Below are positions 27,306-35,638 of a DNA stretch of 45,615 nucleotides, one piece after another (position 1 is the first letter of the stretch; each line of letters begins with the position of its first letter). Position numbers and translations under genes: made by a program. Source of the DNA: Cyanobium sp. GTDB taxonomy: Bacteria; Cyanobacteriota; Cyanobacteriia; PCC-6307; Cyanobiaceae. The DNA lies in assembly GCA_007135755.1 (NCBI GenBank), contig SLIG01000068.1, forward strand, positions 1-45,615. The letters run 5' to 3'. The notes beneath the pieces are model-generated. The model was not told where the DNA came from. It did not search any database and saw nothing but the letters and a program-made list of their open reading frames with translations.

Positions 27306-28958
27306 TTGCTCCGGTCGTTGCGGCTGACTCCACCGTTGCGGCTGCTGCCACGGCTGTTGTCCACCCATGGGCTCCCGCTCCTGGCCGCCGCCCTGGTGCT
27401 TCCCGGCTGTCGCGGGGCGGGCGGCCCCCGTGCGGCCGCGCCTCCCCATCCCTCCCGCAGCGGGCCGGGCAGCGATCTGGTGGTGGCCACCAGTGCCAGG
27501 GTGGGTTCGGTGGACCCGGTGCGGGCGTCCACCTTCGGAGCGACCCAGCTGCTCAGCGCCCTCGGCGATCCTCTCTACCGCCTGGGGAATGACGGCAGCG
27601 TGCAGCCGGCCCTGGCCGCCGACGTTCCCCGCGTCAGTTCGGACGGTCTGACGGTGACCATCCCCCTGCGCCGCGATGTGCTGTTCCACGACGGCACCCG
27701 CTTCGATGCCGCCGCCATGGTGTTCAGCCTGGAGCGCTTCCTGGCGATCGGCACCCTCAGCTACCTGCTCGACGAGCGCATCGAGGCCGTGCGGGCCAGC
27801 GGCTCCCACGAGCTGGAGTTGCGGCTCAGGCGCCCCACCACGGTGCTGCCCCAGCTGCTCAGCACCATCAACCTCACCCCCGTCTCTCCCCAGGCCTACC
27901 GGGACCACGGCGATCGCGCCCTCAGTGACCGCTTCGTGGGCACCGGGCCGTACCGGCTGAGCTTCTTCAGCGACCAGCAGCAGCGCCTGGAGCCCTTCGA
28001 GGGCTACTGGGGCGAGCGGCCCCGCAACGACGGCATCGTGCTGGTGAGCCTGGGCAACTCCACAGCCCTGTTCGGCGCCATGGGCAGCGGCGAGGTGGAT
28101 GTGCTGCTCTCCACCGGACTGCACGAAGACCACCAGCAGGCCCTGGAGCGCCGCGCCGCACAGGGGGACCTGCTCGAGGGCCAGGGTCCGGCCCTGGAGA
28201 TCGGCTACATCACCCTGCACACCCAGCAGCCACCCTTCCGCGATCCAGCCCTGCGCCAGGCCCTGGCCCACAGCCTGGATCGTCAGCTGATCAGCGAACG
28301 GGTCAGCCAGGGCCTGCGCAGCCCCCTGCGCGACCTGGTGCCTCCGGCGGTGAGCGGCACGACCCGGCAGATCTGGCCCGCCTACAACCCCGACACGGCC
28401 AGGGGGCTATTCCGCCAGGCGGGCTATTGCGACGGCACGGTGCTGGAGTTGCCCCTCACCTTCCGCTCCAACATCCCCTCCGACCGCCTGATGGTGCTCA
28501 CCTGGCAGGCCCAGCTGGCCCGCGATCTGGGCGACTGCATCGTGCTGCAGCCCAACGGCATGGAATCCACCACCGTGTACCGGCAGCTGGGCGAGGGGGC
28601 CTTCGCAGCGGTCATGCTCGACTGGCGCGGCGCGGTACGCGATCCGGAGGCCTACCTGTTTCCCCTGCTCAGCTGCAGCGAAGCCGAGGGCGAGCACTGC
28701 CTCAGGGGTGAAAGCGCCCTGAGCGGCAGTTTCTGGACCGCCCCTGGGCTGCAGGAGGAGCTGTTGCGCAGCGAGGCGCTTGCCGGCGCTGAACGCCTGG
28801 AGCTGCTGCAGCGCATCGAGGAGCGCACCGCCGCGGCAGCGCCTTACCTGCCCCTGTGGCTGGTGACGCCTCGGGCCTGGGCCCAGCCCGGCCTGGCCAC
28901 GCCCCGCTTCGACGGCAACGGCCGGCTGCTGCTGCAGGATCTGCAGCGCCTGCCATGA
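27306..28958 (+). CDS. Peptide/nickel-type ABC transporter substrate-binding lipoprotein
   Basis: Family 5 solute-binding protein, 550 residues. The signal ends in the lipobox LVLPGC with Cys35 as the lipidated residue. The family is marked by LALAADVPRVSSDGLTVTI-like text (PALAADVPRVSSDGLTVTIP), VLFHDGTRFDAAAMVFSLER, FVGTGPYRLSFF and DPALRQALAHSLDRQL. The start is TTG 27306, which gives a basic leader. It is coupled by a four-base overlap to a DppB-like permease. No second permease or ATPase gene follows, so partners must be elsewhere. The substrate could be a peptide, nickel or another small solute. Confidence 0.88.
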   Translation: MLRSLRLTPPLRLLPRLLSTHGLPLLAAALVLPGCRGAGGPRAAAPPHPSRSGPGSDLVVATSARVGSVDPVRASTFGATQLLSALGDPLYRLGNDGSVQPALAADVPRVSSDGLTVTIPLRRDVLFHDGTRFDAAAMVFSLERFLAIGTLSYLLDERIEAVRASGSHELELRLRRPTTVLPQLLSTINLTPVSPQAYRDHGDRALSDRFVGTGPYRLSFFSDQQQRLEPFEGYWGERPRNDGIVLVSLGNSTALFGAMGSGEVDVLLSTGLHEDHQQALERRAAQGDLLEGQGPALEIGYITLHTQQPPFRDPALRQALAHSLDRQLISERVSQGLRSPLRDLVPPAVSGTTRQIWPAYNPDTARGLFRQAGYCDGTVLELPLTFRSNIPSDRLMVLTWQAQLARDLGDCIVLQPNGMESTTVYRQLGEGAFAAVMLDWRGAVRDPEAYLFPLLSCSEAEGEHCLRGESALSGSFWTAPGLQEELLRSEALAGAERLELLQRIEERTAAAAPYLPLWLVTPRAWAQPGLATPRFDGNGRLLLQDLQRLP

Positions 28959-29986
28959 GCCGTCGCCGCGCCCTGGTCCGCTACCTGGCGGCCCGCCTGG
29001 CCCTGGTGCCGGTGATGCTGTGGCTGATCGCCAGCCTGGTGTTTCTGCTGCTGCGGGTGGCCCCCGGCGATCCGGTGGATGCGGTGCTGGGCACCCGCGC
29101 GCCGGAAGCCACCCGGGCGGCCCTGCGCAGCCAGCTGGGGCTGGATCAGCCCCTGCCCCAGCAGTACGGCCAGTTTCTGGTGGATCTGCTGCGGGGCGAT
29201 CTGGGCGAATCGCTCAACAGCCAGGAACCGGTGGGCCGGATCATCGGCCAGAGCCTGCCGGCGAGCATGGAACTGGGGCTCACGGCCCTGCTGCTGGCCG
29301 CCCTGCTGGGGCTGGCCGTGGGCTTTTCCGGCATCGCCCGGCCCGAGGGCAAGCTCGATCTCAGTGGCCGGCTCTACGGCATCGGCACCTATGCCCTGCC
29401 CCCGTTCTGGGCGGCGATGGTGGTGCAGCTGATCTTCGCGGTGTGGCTGGGCTGGCTGCCGGTGGGAGGCCGCTTCCCGCCCACCCTGCTGCCGCCCCAG
29501 GGCAGCGGCTTCTACCTGCTCGACAGCCTGCGCAGCGGCCTGGCCACGGGGCAGTGGCAGCAGCTCGGCGGCACAATCCGCCATCTGCTGCTGCCGGCCG
29601 GCACCCTGGCGCTGCTGCTGAGCGGCATCTTCACCAACGCCCTGCGCCTCAACCTACGCCGTGCCCTGGGCTCCGACTACGTGGAGGCAGCCCGCAGCCG
29701 CGGCCTGGGTGAAGCCCGGGTGGTGCTGCGCCATGCCCTGCCCAATGCCCTGCTGCCGGTGCTCACGATCACCGGCATCACGGTGGCCTCGCTGATCGGG
29801 GGTGCCCTGCTGATCGAGGTCACCTACTCCTGGCCCGGCATCGCCGCCCGCCTGCAGGAGGCGATCGCCCAGCGCGACTACCCGCTGGTGCAGGGGATCG
29901 TGGTGGTGGTGGCGGCCCTGGTGGTGCTGGTCACGGTGGTGGTGGATCTGCTGGTGGCCCTGCTGGATCCCAGGATCCGCTTCTGA
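28955..29986 (+). CDS. Peptide-type ABC transporter permease (DppB-like)
   Basis: 343-residue inner-membrane permease with six predicted helices, starting RRRALVRYLAARLALVPVML and the typical LLLRVAPGDPVDAVLG loop. The EAA motif that docks the ATPase is visible as YVEAARSRGLGEARVVLRHA. Length is normal for a DppB/OppB protein. It works with the binding lipoprotein encoded upstream. The last 56 bases overlap the 3' end of the convergent hydrolase gene on the other strand. Confidence 0.9.
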   Translation: MSRRRALVRYLAARLALVPVMLWLIASLVFLLLRVAPGDPVDAVLGTRAPEATRAALRSQLGLDQPLPQQYGQFLVDLLRGDLGESLNSQEPVGRIIGQSLPASMELGLTALLLAALLGLAVGFSGIARPEGKLDLSGRLYGIGTYALPPFWAAMVVQLIFAVWLGWLPVGGRFPPTLLPPQGSGFYLLDSLRSGLATGQWQQLGGTIRHLLLPAGTLALLLSGIFTNALRLNLRRALGSDYVEAARSRGLGEARVVLRHALPNALLPVLTITGITVASLIGGALLIEVTYSWPGIAARLQEAIAQRDYPLVQGIVVVVAALVVLVTVVVDLLVALLDPRIRF

Positions 29987-31694
29987 GCGCCGGTTCGCCC
30001 CGGAACCCCGGTTCGCCCCGGAGCGCTGGCGCTCTGCCCACGCCCAGGGGGGCCGGCGGGGGTGCCAGCCGGCTCTGCCAGGCACGGGCAGCGTCGGCAT
30101 CGAGCACGCTGGCCTCCACCCCGCCGTGGCGGCGGCGCTGCGGACTGAGCAGGCCGTCATGGCGGGCGGAGTCGAGAAATTCACTGGTGAGACGCAGCAA
30201 CAGCTCCTGCACCAGCCGCGGGTCTTCACCCACAAACTCCTGTCCAAGCCGAAACAGGGCCTCGCTTTCGCCCTCCAGTCGCACCGGGGAGAAGTGGCTG
30301 CCCCCCTCCACGATCACCAGCCGGCTGCGGGGATGGCGACTGCTGCTCAGCAGGCTGAGCTGCTCCTGCACCGGCGGGGTGATCAGGTCCAGGCTGCCGC
30401 CGGCCATCAGCACCGGCACGGGCAGATCGGCCAGTCCCCGCTCGCTCCAGAGCAGGCTTCCGAACCCGTTGAAACTCACCACGGCCAGCAGCGGAGTGCC
30501 GTCCATCAGCGGGGGCTGGCGGAGAACGGCGCGCGCCTGGCGGGGGGAGCCGTCGCCGGTGATGGCCCCCAGCTGGCATTGCAGGAGCCGCGAGACATTG
30601 GTGAGCGGCAGCGAAGCCAGGGCCTGCCGGCAGCGCGCGGCGAGCCCCTCCTCCGGCACCAGCCCAGCCGCCATCAGGGCCACCAGTCCACCCAGGGAAT
30701 GGCCCACCAGCACCACGCCGGCATCCCCGGCTCCGGGAGGACCGAGTGCCGGCAGGTGGCCTTCGGCGCGGGCATTGAGCACGGCCTGCACGTCGGCCAG
30801 GCGCTGGGGCACCGATTCCGCCCCCGGCGGCGGTCCCTGGCCGCTCAGCGAGGCCTGCACGGCCCGTTCATCACTGCCGGGGTGCTCGAGAACCAGCACC
30901 GGCCATCCCTGCTCGGCCAGGGCGGAGGCCAGCCAGTTGAGCTGACTGCTGCTGCCCCCCAGCCCCGGCATCAGCAGCAGCCAGGGCTCGGGCTCAGCGC
31001 GGGGGGAGCCCAGCGACACCCAGAGATCGATCGGCAGCGGCGCGGAGCGATGGGCCACCGGGAGTTCCAGCCGGCGGGGCAGGGCTGGCTGGCCGCTGCG
31101 CGGCCGCCCCACCAGCAGGGGTTGGGACTGACGCACGGGCAGGGGCAGGCGGCGGAGCTCCGCCATGGCACGCTTCTGGTGCTGCAACTGCCCGCGCCAG
31201 TGCTGCGCCAGGGCCAGCAGCCCATCCACCTCCAGCGTCACCTGCTGAACCGGCAGCTCACGCAGGAGATCCAGGGCCGTCACCGACGCCTGCCGCTCGA
31301 ACAGCCGCTGCAGGCTGACCAGCAACAGAGGGCCCGTGCTCACGCCTTGCGGGCCGGTGAGCAGACCCCCCACCTGCCGCAGCACCTGTTCCCCACTCCA
31401 GCTGCCGAGCAACTCCGTGGCAAAGCTGCGGTCCTGGAGCAGGGGTGCCTGCAACAGGCGGATCAGACCGGAGCGGGAGCGGTCATCGAGCAGGTTCAGC
31501 CAGGTGTCCTGGTCGTCCCGGAGCCGGGCCGGATCCCGGCTCCAGGCCTCCAGCGCGTCGAGGTCGATGGGCAGCTCCAGGCCATCGAAGCGAACCACCA
31601 GCTCCTCCGCCGCCGGGGCCGGTGGCGGCCGCCAGGCGCACAGCAGCACCAGCAGACTGGCGATCAACCCGGACAGGCGACGGCAGTTTGACAA
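29931..31694 (-). CDS. Exported alpha/beta hydrolase with DUF1400-like N-terminus
   Basis: 587-residue esterase/lipase-like protein with a signal peptide (LIASLLVLLCAWRPPPAPAA). Residues 30-200 resemble the cyanobacterial DUF1400 module; the hydrolase domain follows with the nucleophile Ser333 in VGHSLGGLVAL, an Asp candidate in GGSLDLITPP and His in VEGGSHFSPV. A long C-terminal tail is Pro/Ala/Gly-rich with the repeated FRGEP/LRGEP unit and overlaps the permease gene by 56 nt. The start is TTG 31694, needed for the signal peptide; it overlaps the divergent MFS start region. The substrate is unknown. Confidence 0.8.
   Translation of the reverse strand: MSNCRRLSGLIASLLVLLCAWRPPPAPAAEELVVRFDGLELPIDLDALEAWSRDPARLRDDQDTWLNLLDDRSRSGLIRLLQAPLLQDRSFATELLGSWSGEQVLRQVGGLLTGPQGVSTGPLLLVSLQRLFERQASVTALDLLRELPVQQVTLEVDGLLALAQHWRGQLQHQKRAMAELRRLPLPVRQSQPLLVGRPRSGQPALPRRLELPVAHRSAPLPIDLWVSLGSPRAEPEPWLLLMPGLGGSSSQLNWLASALAEQGWPVLVLEHPGSDERAVQASLSGQGPPPGAESVPQRLADVQAVLNARAEGHLPALGPPGAGDAGVVLVGHSLGGLVALMAAGLVPEEGLAARCRQALASLPLTNVSRLLQCQLGAITGDGSPRQARAVLRQPPLMDGTPLLAVVSFNGFGSLLWSERGLADLPVPVLMAGGSLDLITPPVQEQLSLLSSSRHPRSRLVIVEGGSHFSPVRLEGESEALFRLGQEFVGEDPRLVQELLLRLTSEFLDSARHDGLLSPQRRRHGGVEASVLDADAARAWQSRLAPPPAPLGVGRAPALRGEPGFRGEPALRSGSWDPAGPPADPPPP
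29990..30022. repeat. 15-bp direct repeat, period 18
   Basis: CCGGTTCGCCCCGGA occurs at 29990-30004 and 30008-30022, just past the permease stop. In the hydrolase frame it encodes the repeated RGEP unit; the 18-nt period keeps that frame. Confidence 0.7.
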
Positions 31695-32950
31695 GGGCGT
31701 GTGAGCGGGAACGCGGTGGACTGACCTGGGCCGCGGGGATCTGGACCTGGTGCACCCAGTTTCCCCCCGCCCTGCGGGAGGTGGCCGTGCTGAGGCTGGT
31801 GGGCTCGGTGGGAGCCGGCGGTGTGCTCTATCTCACCCCCATGGTGTTTCACCAGGAGGCCTTCAGCGCCACCAGCGTGACCCAGGGACTGGCCCTGGCG
31901 GCCCTGGCCGGCACCGTGGGGCGCTTCCTCTGCGGCCTGCTGCTCGACTGGGGGCTGAACTGCTCGCTGCCGGTGCTGCTGGCGGCCCTGCTCTCATTGG
32001 CGGCCGATGCCACCCTGTTCGCCGCCCGGGCCTTTCCCGGCTACCTGCTCGGGCAGCTGCTGCTGGGAATCGCCATGGGCTTCTACTGGCCAGCGATCGA
32101 GCTGGCGGTTCCCCTGAGCTGCGCCCGTGGCCCGTCTCCCATCCCCTCGGGCCGGGGCTTTGCGCTGGTGCGCAGCGCCGACGCCACCGGAATCGCCACC
32201 GGGGCGCTGCTGGGGGCGGCTCTGGCCGCCCTGGGTCGCCTGCGGGGCGTGTACCTGCTGGACATCCTCTGCCTGATCGCCATGGTGGTGCTGCTGCTGC
32301 TGCGCCCCCTGCCCGATCCCCACCGCCGGCCGGCCAGTGCGGACGCCCGCCGCTGGGGGCCCTGGCTGGCGAGGCTGCTGCCGGTGCTGGCGATCGCGCT
32401 GCTGGCCACCTCCCTGCCGGCCCTGATGCAGAGCGCCCTGCCGCTGGATCTGGTGCGCGGCGGCCTGCGCCGCGGGGCCCTGCCCGAGAGCCTGGGAGCG
32501 CTGCTGATCGGCCTGCAGCTGGGGCTGCTGGTGCTGATCCAATGGCCGCTGGGCCAGGCCCTGGCGCGCCGGCCGGTGGCCGCGGGTCTGGGTCTCAGCC
32601 TGGTGAGCTTTGCCCTGGGCACAGCCCTGCTGTCGTTGTCGGCGCTGCTGGAGGGCGGGGTATGGGTGGTGGTGCTGGCCCAGGTGCCCCTGGCCGTGGG
32701 CCAGGCCGCCTTTCTGCCCATCGCCACCGAGGCGGTGATCGAGATCTCGCCGGAGGAGCACCAGGGCGTGGCGATGGCCCTGTTCTCCCAGTGTTTCGCC
32801 ATCAGTGCGCTCACGGCTCCGCTGCTGGCGGGCCTGGCGCTGGATGGCCAGGGGCATGGCGCCGGCCTCTGGCTGGTGATGGCCGGGCTCTGCGTTGCCG
32901 GGCTGCTGCTGGTGCGGCGAATCAGGCCGCGGCAGATCCCCCTGAGCTGA
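31688..32950 (+). CDS. MFS-type transporter
   Basis: About 420 residues with around twelve hydrophobic segments, for example LRLVGSVGAGGVLYLTPMVF, VLLAALLSLAADATLF and YLLGQLLLGIAMGFYWPAIE. The loop after helix 2 (LAALAGTVGRFLCGLLLDWG) fits the major facilitator pattern. The substrate cannot be told. No ATG is available near the N-terminus. TTG 31688 is the best upstream start; GTG 31781 would remove the leader before helix 1. If TTG 31688 is used, the start overlaps that of the hydrolase gene on the other strand by seven bases. Confidence 0.8.
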   Translation: MTRACERERGGLTWAAGIWTWCTQFPPALREVAVLRLVGSVGAGGVLYLTPMVFHQEAFSATSVTQGLALAALAGTVGRFLCGLLLDWGLNCSLPVLLAALLSLAADATLFAARAFPGYLLGQLLLGIAMGFYWPAIELAVPLSCARGPSPIPSGRGFALVRSADATGIATGALLGAALAALGRLRGVYLLDILCLIAMVVLLLLRPLPDPHRRPASADARRWGPWLARLLPVLAIALLATSLPALMQSALPLDLVRGGLRRGALPESLGALLIGLQLGLLVLIQWPLGQALARRPVAAGLGLSLVSFALGTALLSLSALLEGGVWVVVLAQVPLAVGQAAFLPIATEAVIEISPEEHQGVAMALFSQCFAISALTAPLLAGLALDGQGHGAGLWLVMAGLCVAGLLLVRRIRPRQIPLS

Positions 32951-33205
32951 TCAGTCCGCTGAACCACCGCCGGGGCGATCGCCCGCCGAGCGCTTGACCC
33001 AGGCCTCATGGGGCAGCGGCTCGGTGCCGTACTCCCAGTCGTCGTAGTCGGGATCGTTGCGGATGCGGCGGTGCAGCTCCTTCTGCACGTCGAAGTCGTG
33101 GCCGTGCTCGGGATGGCTGGGGCCCGTGGCGGCCTCGGGGGCGTGGGGAGGCTGCTGGGCGGGCTGCGGTGAGGTCATCCCGGCGGTGGCGGCTGACTCC
33201 AGCAT
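32951..33205 (-). CDS. Small acidic/His-rich hypothetical protein
   Basis: 84-residue soluble protein, first part Pro/Gln/Ala-rich, second part more ordered: HGHDFDVQKELHRRIRNDPD, then DYDDWEYGTEPLPHEAWVKR. No membrane segment. ATG 33205 shares one base with the ychF stop, so translation is probably coupled; ATG 33178 is an alternative. I do not recognise the family. The second half looks constrained, with many charged and aromatic residues. Confidence 0.62.
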   Translation of the reverse strand: MLESAATAGMTSPQPAQQPPHAPEAATGPSHPEHGHDFDVQKELHRRIRNDPDYDDWEYGTEPLPHEAWVKRSAGDRPGGGSAD

Positions 33206-34296
33206 CACACGTTGAACAGGAACTCCATCACGTCGCCCTCGTCCACCACATACTCCTTGCCCTCGGCCCGCAGCCAGCCCCGGTTGCGCGCTTCGGCCAG
33301 GGAGCCCGCCTCCAGCAGCTGCTCGGTGCCGATCGTCTGAGCGCGAATGAAGCCCCGCTCGAAGTCGGTGTGAATCACGCCGGCGGCCTGCGGGGCGGTC
33401 ATGCCGGCCCTGATCGTCCAGGCGCGGGTTTCCTTCTCGCCGGTGGTGAAGTAGGTGCGCAGGCCGAGCAGGCTGTAGGTGGCGCGGATCAGGCTCTGCA
33501 GCCCGCCCTCCTGCACCCCCAGGCCGGCCAGGAATTCAGCACGCTCCTCCTCGGGCAGCTCGATCAGTTCGGCCTCCACCTGGGCCGAGATCCGCACCGT
33601 GCCAGCCCCTTCCTTTTCAGCCAGGGCCACCACCTGCTCGCAGTGGGCATTGCCGGCAGCGAGATCATCCTCGCTGACGTTGGTGGCGTAGATGATCGGC
33701 TTGGCGGTGAGCAGCCCGAGGGGCTTCACCATCGCCGCCTCCTCATCGCTGAGGGTCACCGTGCGGGCCGCAGCACCGGCCTCCAGCACCGCCTGAATCC
33801 GCTCCAGGGCGGCATCCTCGGCCTGGGCCTCCTTGCTGGTGCGCACCAGCTTTCTAAGCCGCTCGCGCCGCTTCTCCACCTGGGCCAGATCGGCCAGAGC
33901 CAGCTCCAGGTTGATCACCTCGGCGTCGCGCACCGGATCCACCGACCCGGCCACATGGATCACGTCGTCGTTCTCGAAGCAGCGCACCACGTGCACGATC
34001 GCGTCCACTTCGCGGATGTTGGCCAGGAACTTGTTGCCCAGCCCCTCCCCCTGGCTGGCCCCCTTCACCAGCCCGGCGATGTCCACGAACTCCACCCGGG
34101 TGGGGATGATCTCCCTGCTGGAGCTGAGGGCCGCCAGCCGCACCAGGCGGGGATCGGGCACCGACACCACCCCCGAGTTGGGCTCGATGGTGCAGAAGGG
34201 ATAGTTGGCGGCCTCCGCCTGGGCGTTGGCCACCAGGGCATTGAACAGGGTGGATTTGCCCACGTTGGGCAACCCGACGATTCCGGCTTTGAGCAT
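33205..34296 (-). CDS. ychF: YchF/OLA1-type GTPase/ATPase
   Basis: Ribosome-associated P-loop NTPase of the Obg-like family, 363 residues as usual. It starts [20 protein letters not shown] (P-loop NVGKST) and [14 protein letters not shown], with the switch region [19 protein letters not shown]. The usual NKxD is changed to NVSED (YATNVSEDD), which fits the family's use of ATP. The C-terminal TGS-like domain ends [16 protein letters not shown]. It is followed in the same transcript by a small hypothetical gene. Confidence 0.97.
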   Translation of the reverse strand: MLKAGIVGLPNVGKSTLFNALVANAQAEAANYPFCTIEPNSGVVSVPDPRLVRLAALSSSREIIPTRVEFVDIAGLVKGASQGEGLGNKFLANIREVDAIVHVVRCFENDDVIHVAGSVDPVRDAEVINLELALADLAQVEKRRERLRKLVRTSKEAQAEDAALERIQAVLEAGAAARTVTLSDEEAAMVKPLGLLTAKPIIYATNVSEDDLAAGNAHCEQVVALAEKEGAGTVRISAQVEAELIELPEEERAEFLAGLGVQEGGLQSLIRATYSLLGLRTYFTTGEKETRAWTIRAGMTAPQAAGVIHTDFERGFIRAQTIGTEQLLEAGSLAEARNRGWLRAEGKEYVVDEGDVMEFLFNV

Positions 34297-34415
34297 CGCT
34301 GGAATCTACGGAGTGCCGAACCGGCGGGGGCGCAGCTCGCCGCCCCGGGAACGCAACCGCGAAACTGGGATCAGTCTCAACCAGCCCGATTCCCTCCCGC
34401 ACCCCCCTGCCCGAG

Positions 34416-35606
34416 GTGGCGCCCAGCCCCAATCCCAGCGCCCCGCCCGCCAGCCCCGGCGCCAGCCCGCGTGCCGGCGAAGCGCCCCTGCGGCCGCCCC
34501 AGCCGCCGCCACCCTGGCGTCAGCGGCGCCTGTGGGCGGCTCTTGCCGCAGTGCTGGTGGTGGTGGCCGGGGTGGGGCTGTGGCAACGCCAGCGCAGCAG
34601 CCGCCAGGGTGACCTGGGCCCCTTCACCGTGCTGGCCAGCTCCGGCGAGCTGCCGGGCGTTGTGAACGCCTCGGGGGAGCTGGAGGCCGAACAGCGGGTG
34701 AATGTCAGTCCCCGGCGCCAGGGGGTGCTGGAGGAACTGTTCGTGGAGGAGGGTGACCTGGTGCGCAGCGGCCAGCCCCTGGCCCGCATGGATTCCGGCG
34801 ATCTGGAACAACGCCTCAGCGAACTGCAGGCCCAGCTGCGCTCCACCGAAGCCCAGCTGATCCGCAGCCGCAGCGAGGTGGAGCGCAATGAGGGGCTGTT
34901 TCGTCAGGGCGCCATCAGCCTCAGCGACTTCAACGCCGTGCGCAGCAGCTTCGAGGTGGACCTGGCCGCGATGCAGGCGGCCCGCCAGCGGATCGAAGCC
35001 CTCCGGGTGGAGCAGGCCGATCTGGTGGTGCGCGCCCCCTTTGGCGGGGTGATCACCCAGCGCTTCGCCGATCCCGGTTCCTTCGTCACCCCCACCACCA
35101 CGGCCGCCGCCGTGGCCGGCGCCACCAGTTCCTCGATCGTGGAGCTCTCCCAGGGCCTGGAAGTGGTGGCCAAGGTGCCCGAAAGCGACATCGCCCGGAT
35201 CGCGGTGGGGCAGGAGGCCCAGGTGCGCGTGGATGCCTTTCCCGAACGCAGCTTCCCCGCCCGGGTGAAGCGGATCACACCGCGGGCCGTGAAGCTGAAC
35301 AACGTCACCTCCTTTGATGTGTACCTCGATTTCCCGGAGCGCCCCGCGGAGCTGCGCATCGGCATGACGGCCGATGTGGGCTTCCAGACCGGGGCCGTGC
35401 AGGCCCAGACGCTGGTGCCAACCGTGGCGATCGTCACCGAAGACGGCCGGCCCGGCGTGCTGCTGGTGGATGCCGACCGCCAACCACGCTTCCAGCCCGT
35501 GGAGCTGGGCATCAGCAGCGGCCGCGACACCCAGATCCTCTCGGGCCTTGAGGCAGGCACACGGGTGTTCATCGATCTGCCGCCCTGGTCGCGGCGACAA
35601 CGCTGA
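34416..35606 (+). CDS. HlyD/MacA-type periplasmic adaptor protein
   Basis: 396-residue membrane-fusion protein of an efflux system. A Pro-rich cytosolic leader is followed by one membrane helix (LWAALAAVLVVVAGVGLW), the lipoyl half GELEAEQRVNVSPRRQGVLE, a coiled-coil hairpin (about residues 130-205) and VRAPFGGVITQRFADPGSFV. The final barrel domain is complete. The start is GTG 34416. No pump or ABC gene is adjacent, so the partner is elsewhere. A long perfect inverted repeat covers its stop codon. Confidence 0.88.
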   Translation: MAPSPNPSAPPASPGASPRAGEAPLRPPQPPPPWRQRRLWAALAAVLVVVAGVGLWQRQRSSRQGDLGPFTVLASSGELPGVVNASGELEAEQRVNVSPRRQGVLEELFVEEGDLVRSGQPLARMDSGDLEQRLSELQAQLRSTEAQLIRSRSEVERNEGLFRQGAISLSDFNAVRSSFEVDLAAMQAARQRIEALRVEQADLVVRAPFGGVITQRFADPGSFVTPTTTAAAVAGATSSSIVELSQGLEVVAKVPESDIARIAVGQEAQVRVDAFPERSFPARVKRITPRAVKLNNVTSFDVYLDFPERPAELRIGMTADVGFQTGAVQAQTLVPTVAIVTEDGRPGVLLVDADRQPRFQPVELGISSGRDTQILSGLEAGTRVFIDLPPWSRRQR

Positions 35607-35638
35607 ACCCTGCCCTGGAGGCCCAGGGCAGGGTTCAG
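35603..35638. terminator. Perfect 16-bp inverted repeat holding two stop codons
   Basis: The arms CTGAACCCTGCCCTGG and CCAGGGCAGGGTTCAG surround an AGGC loop. The TGA of the adaptor gene (35604-35606) lies in the left arm and the stop of the convergent wecB (35635-35637) in the right arm. No T-run follows on either strand, so strength as an intrinsic terminator is uncertain. Confidence 0.65.

Noticed and set aside
34306-34415. Small genes in the ychF-adaptor divergent gap
   Set aside because: Frames here are fragments of GC-rich shadow frames without ribosome sites; the gap is more likely a promoter region.
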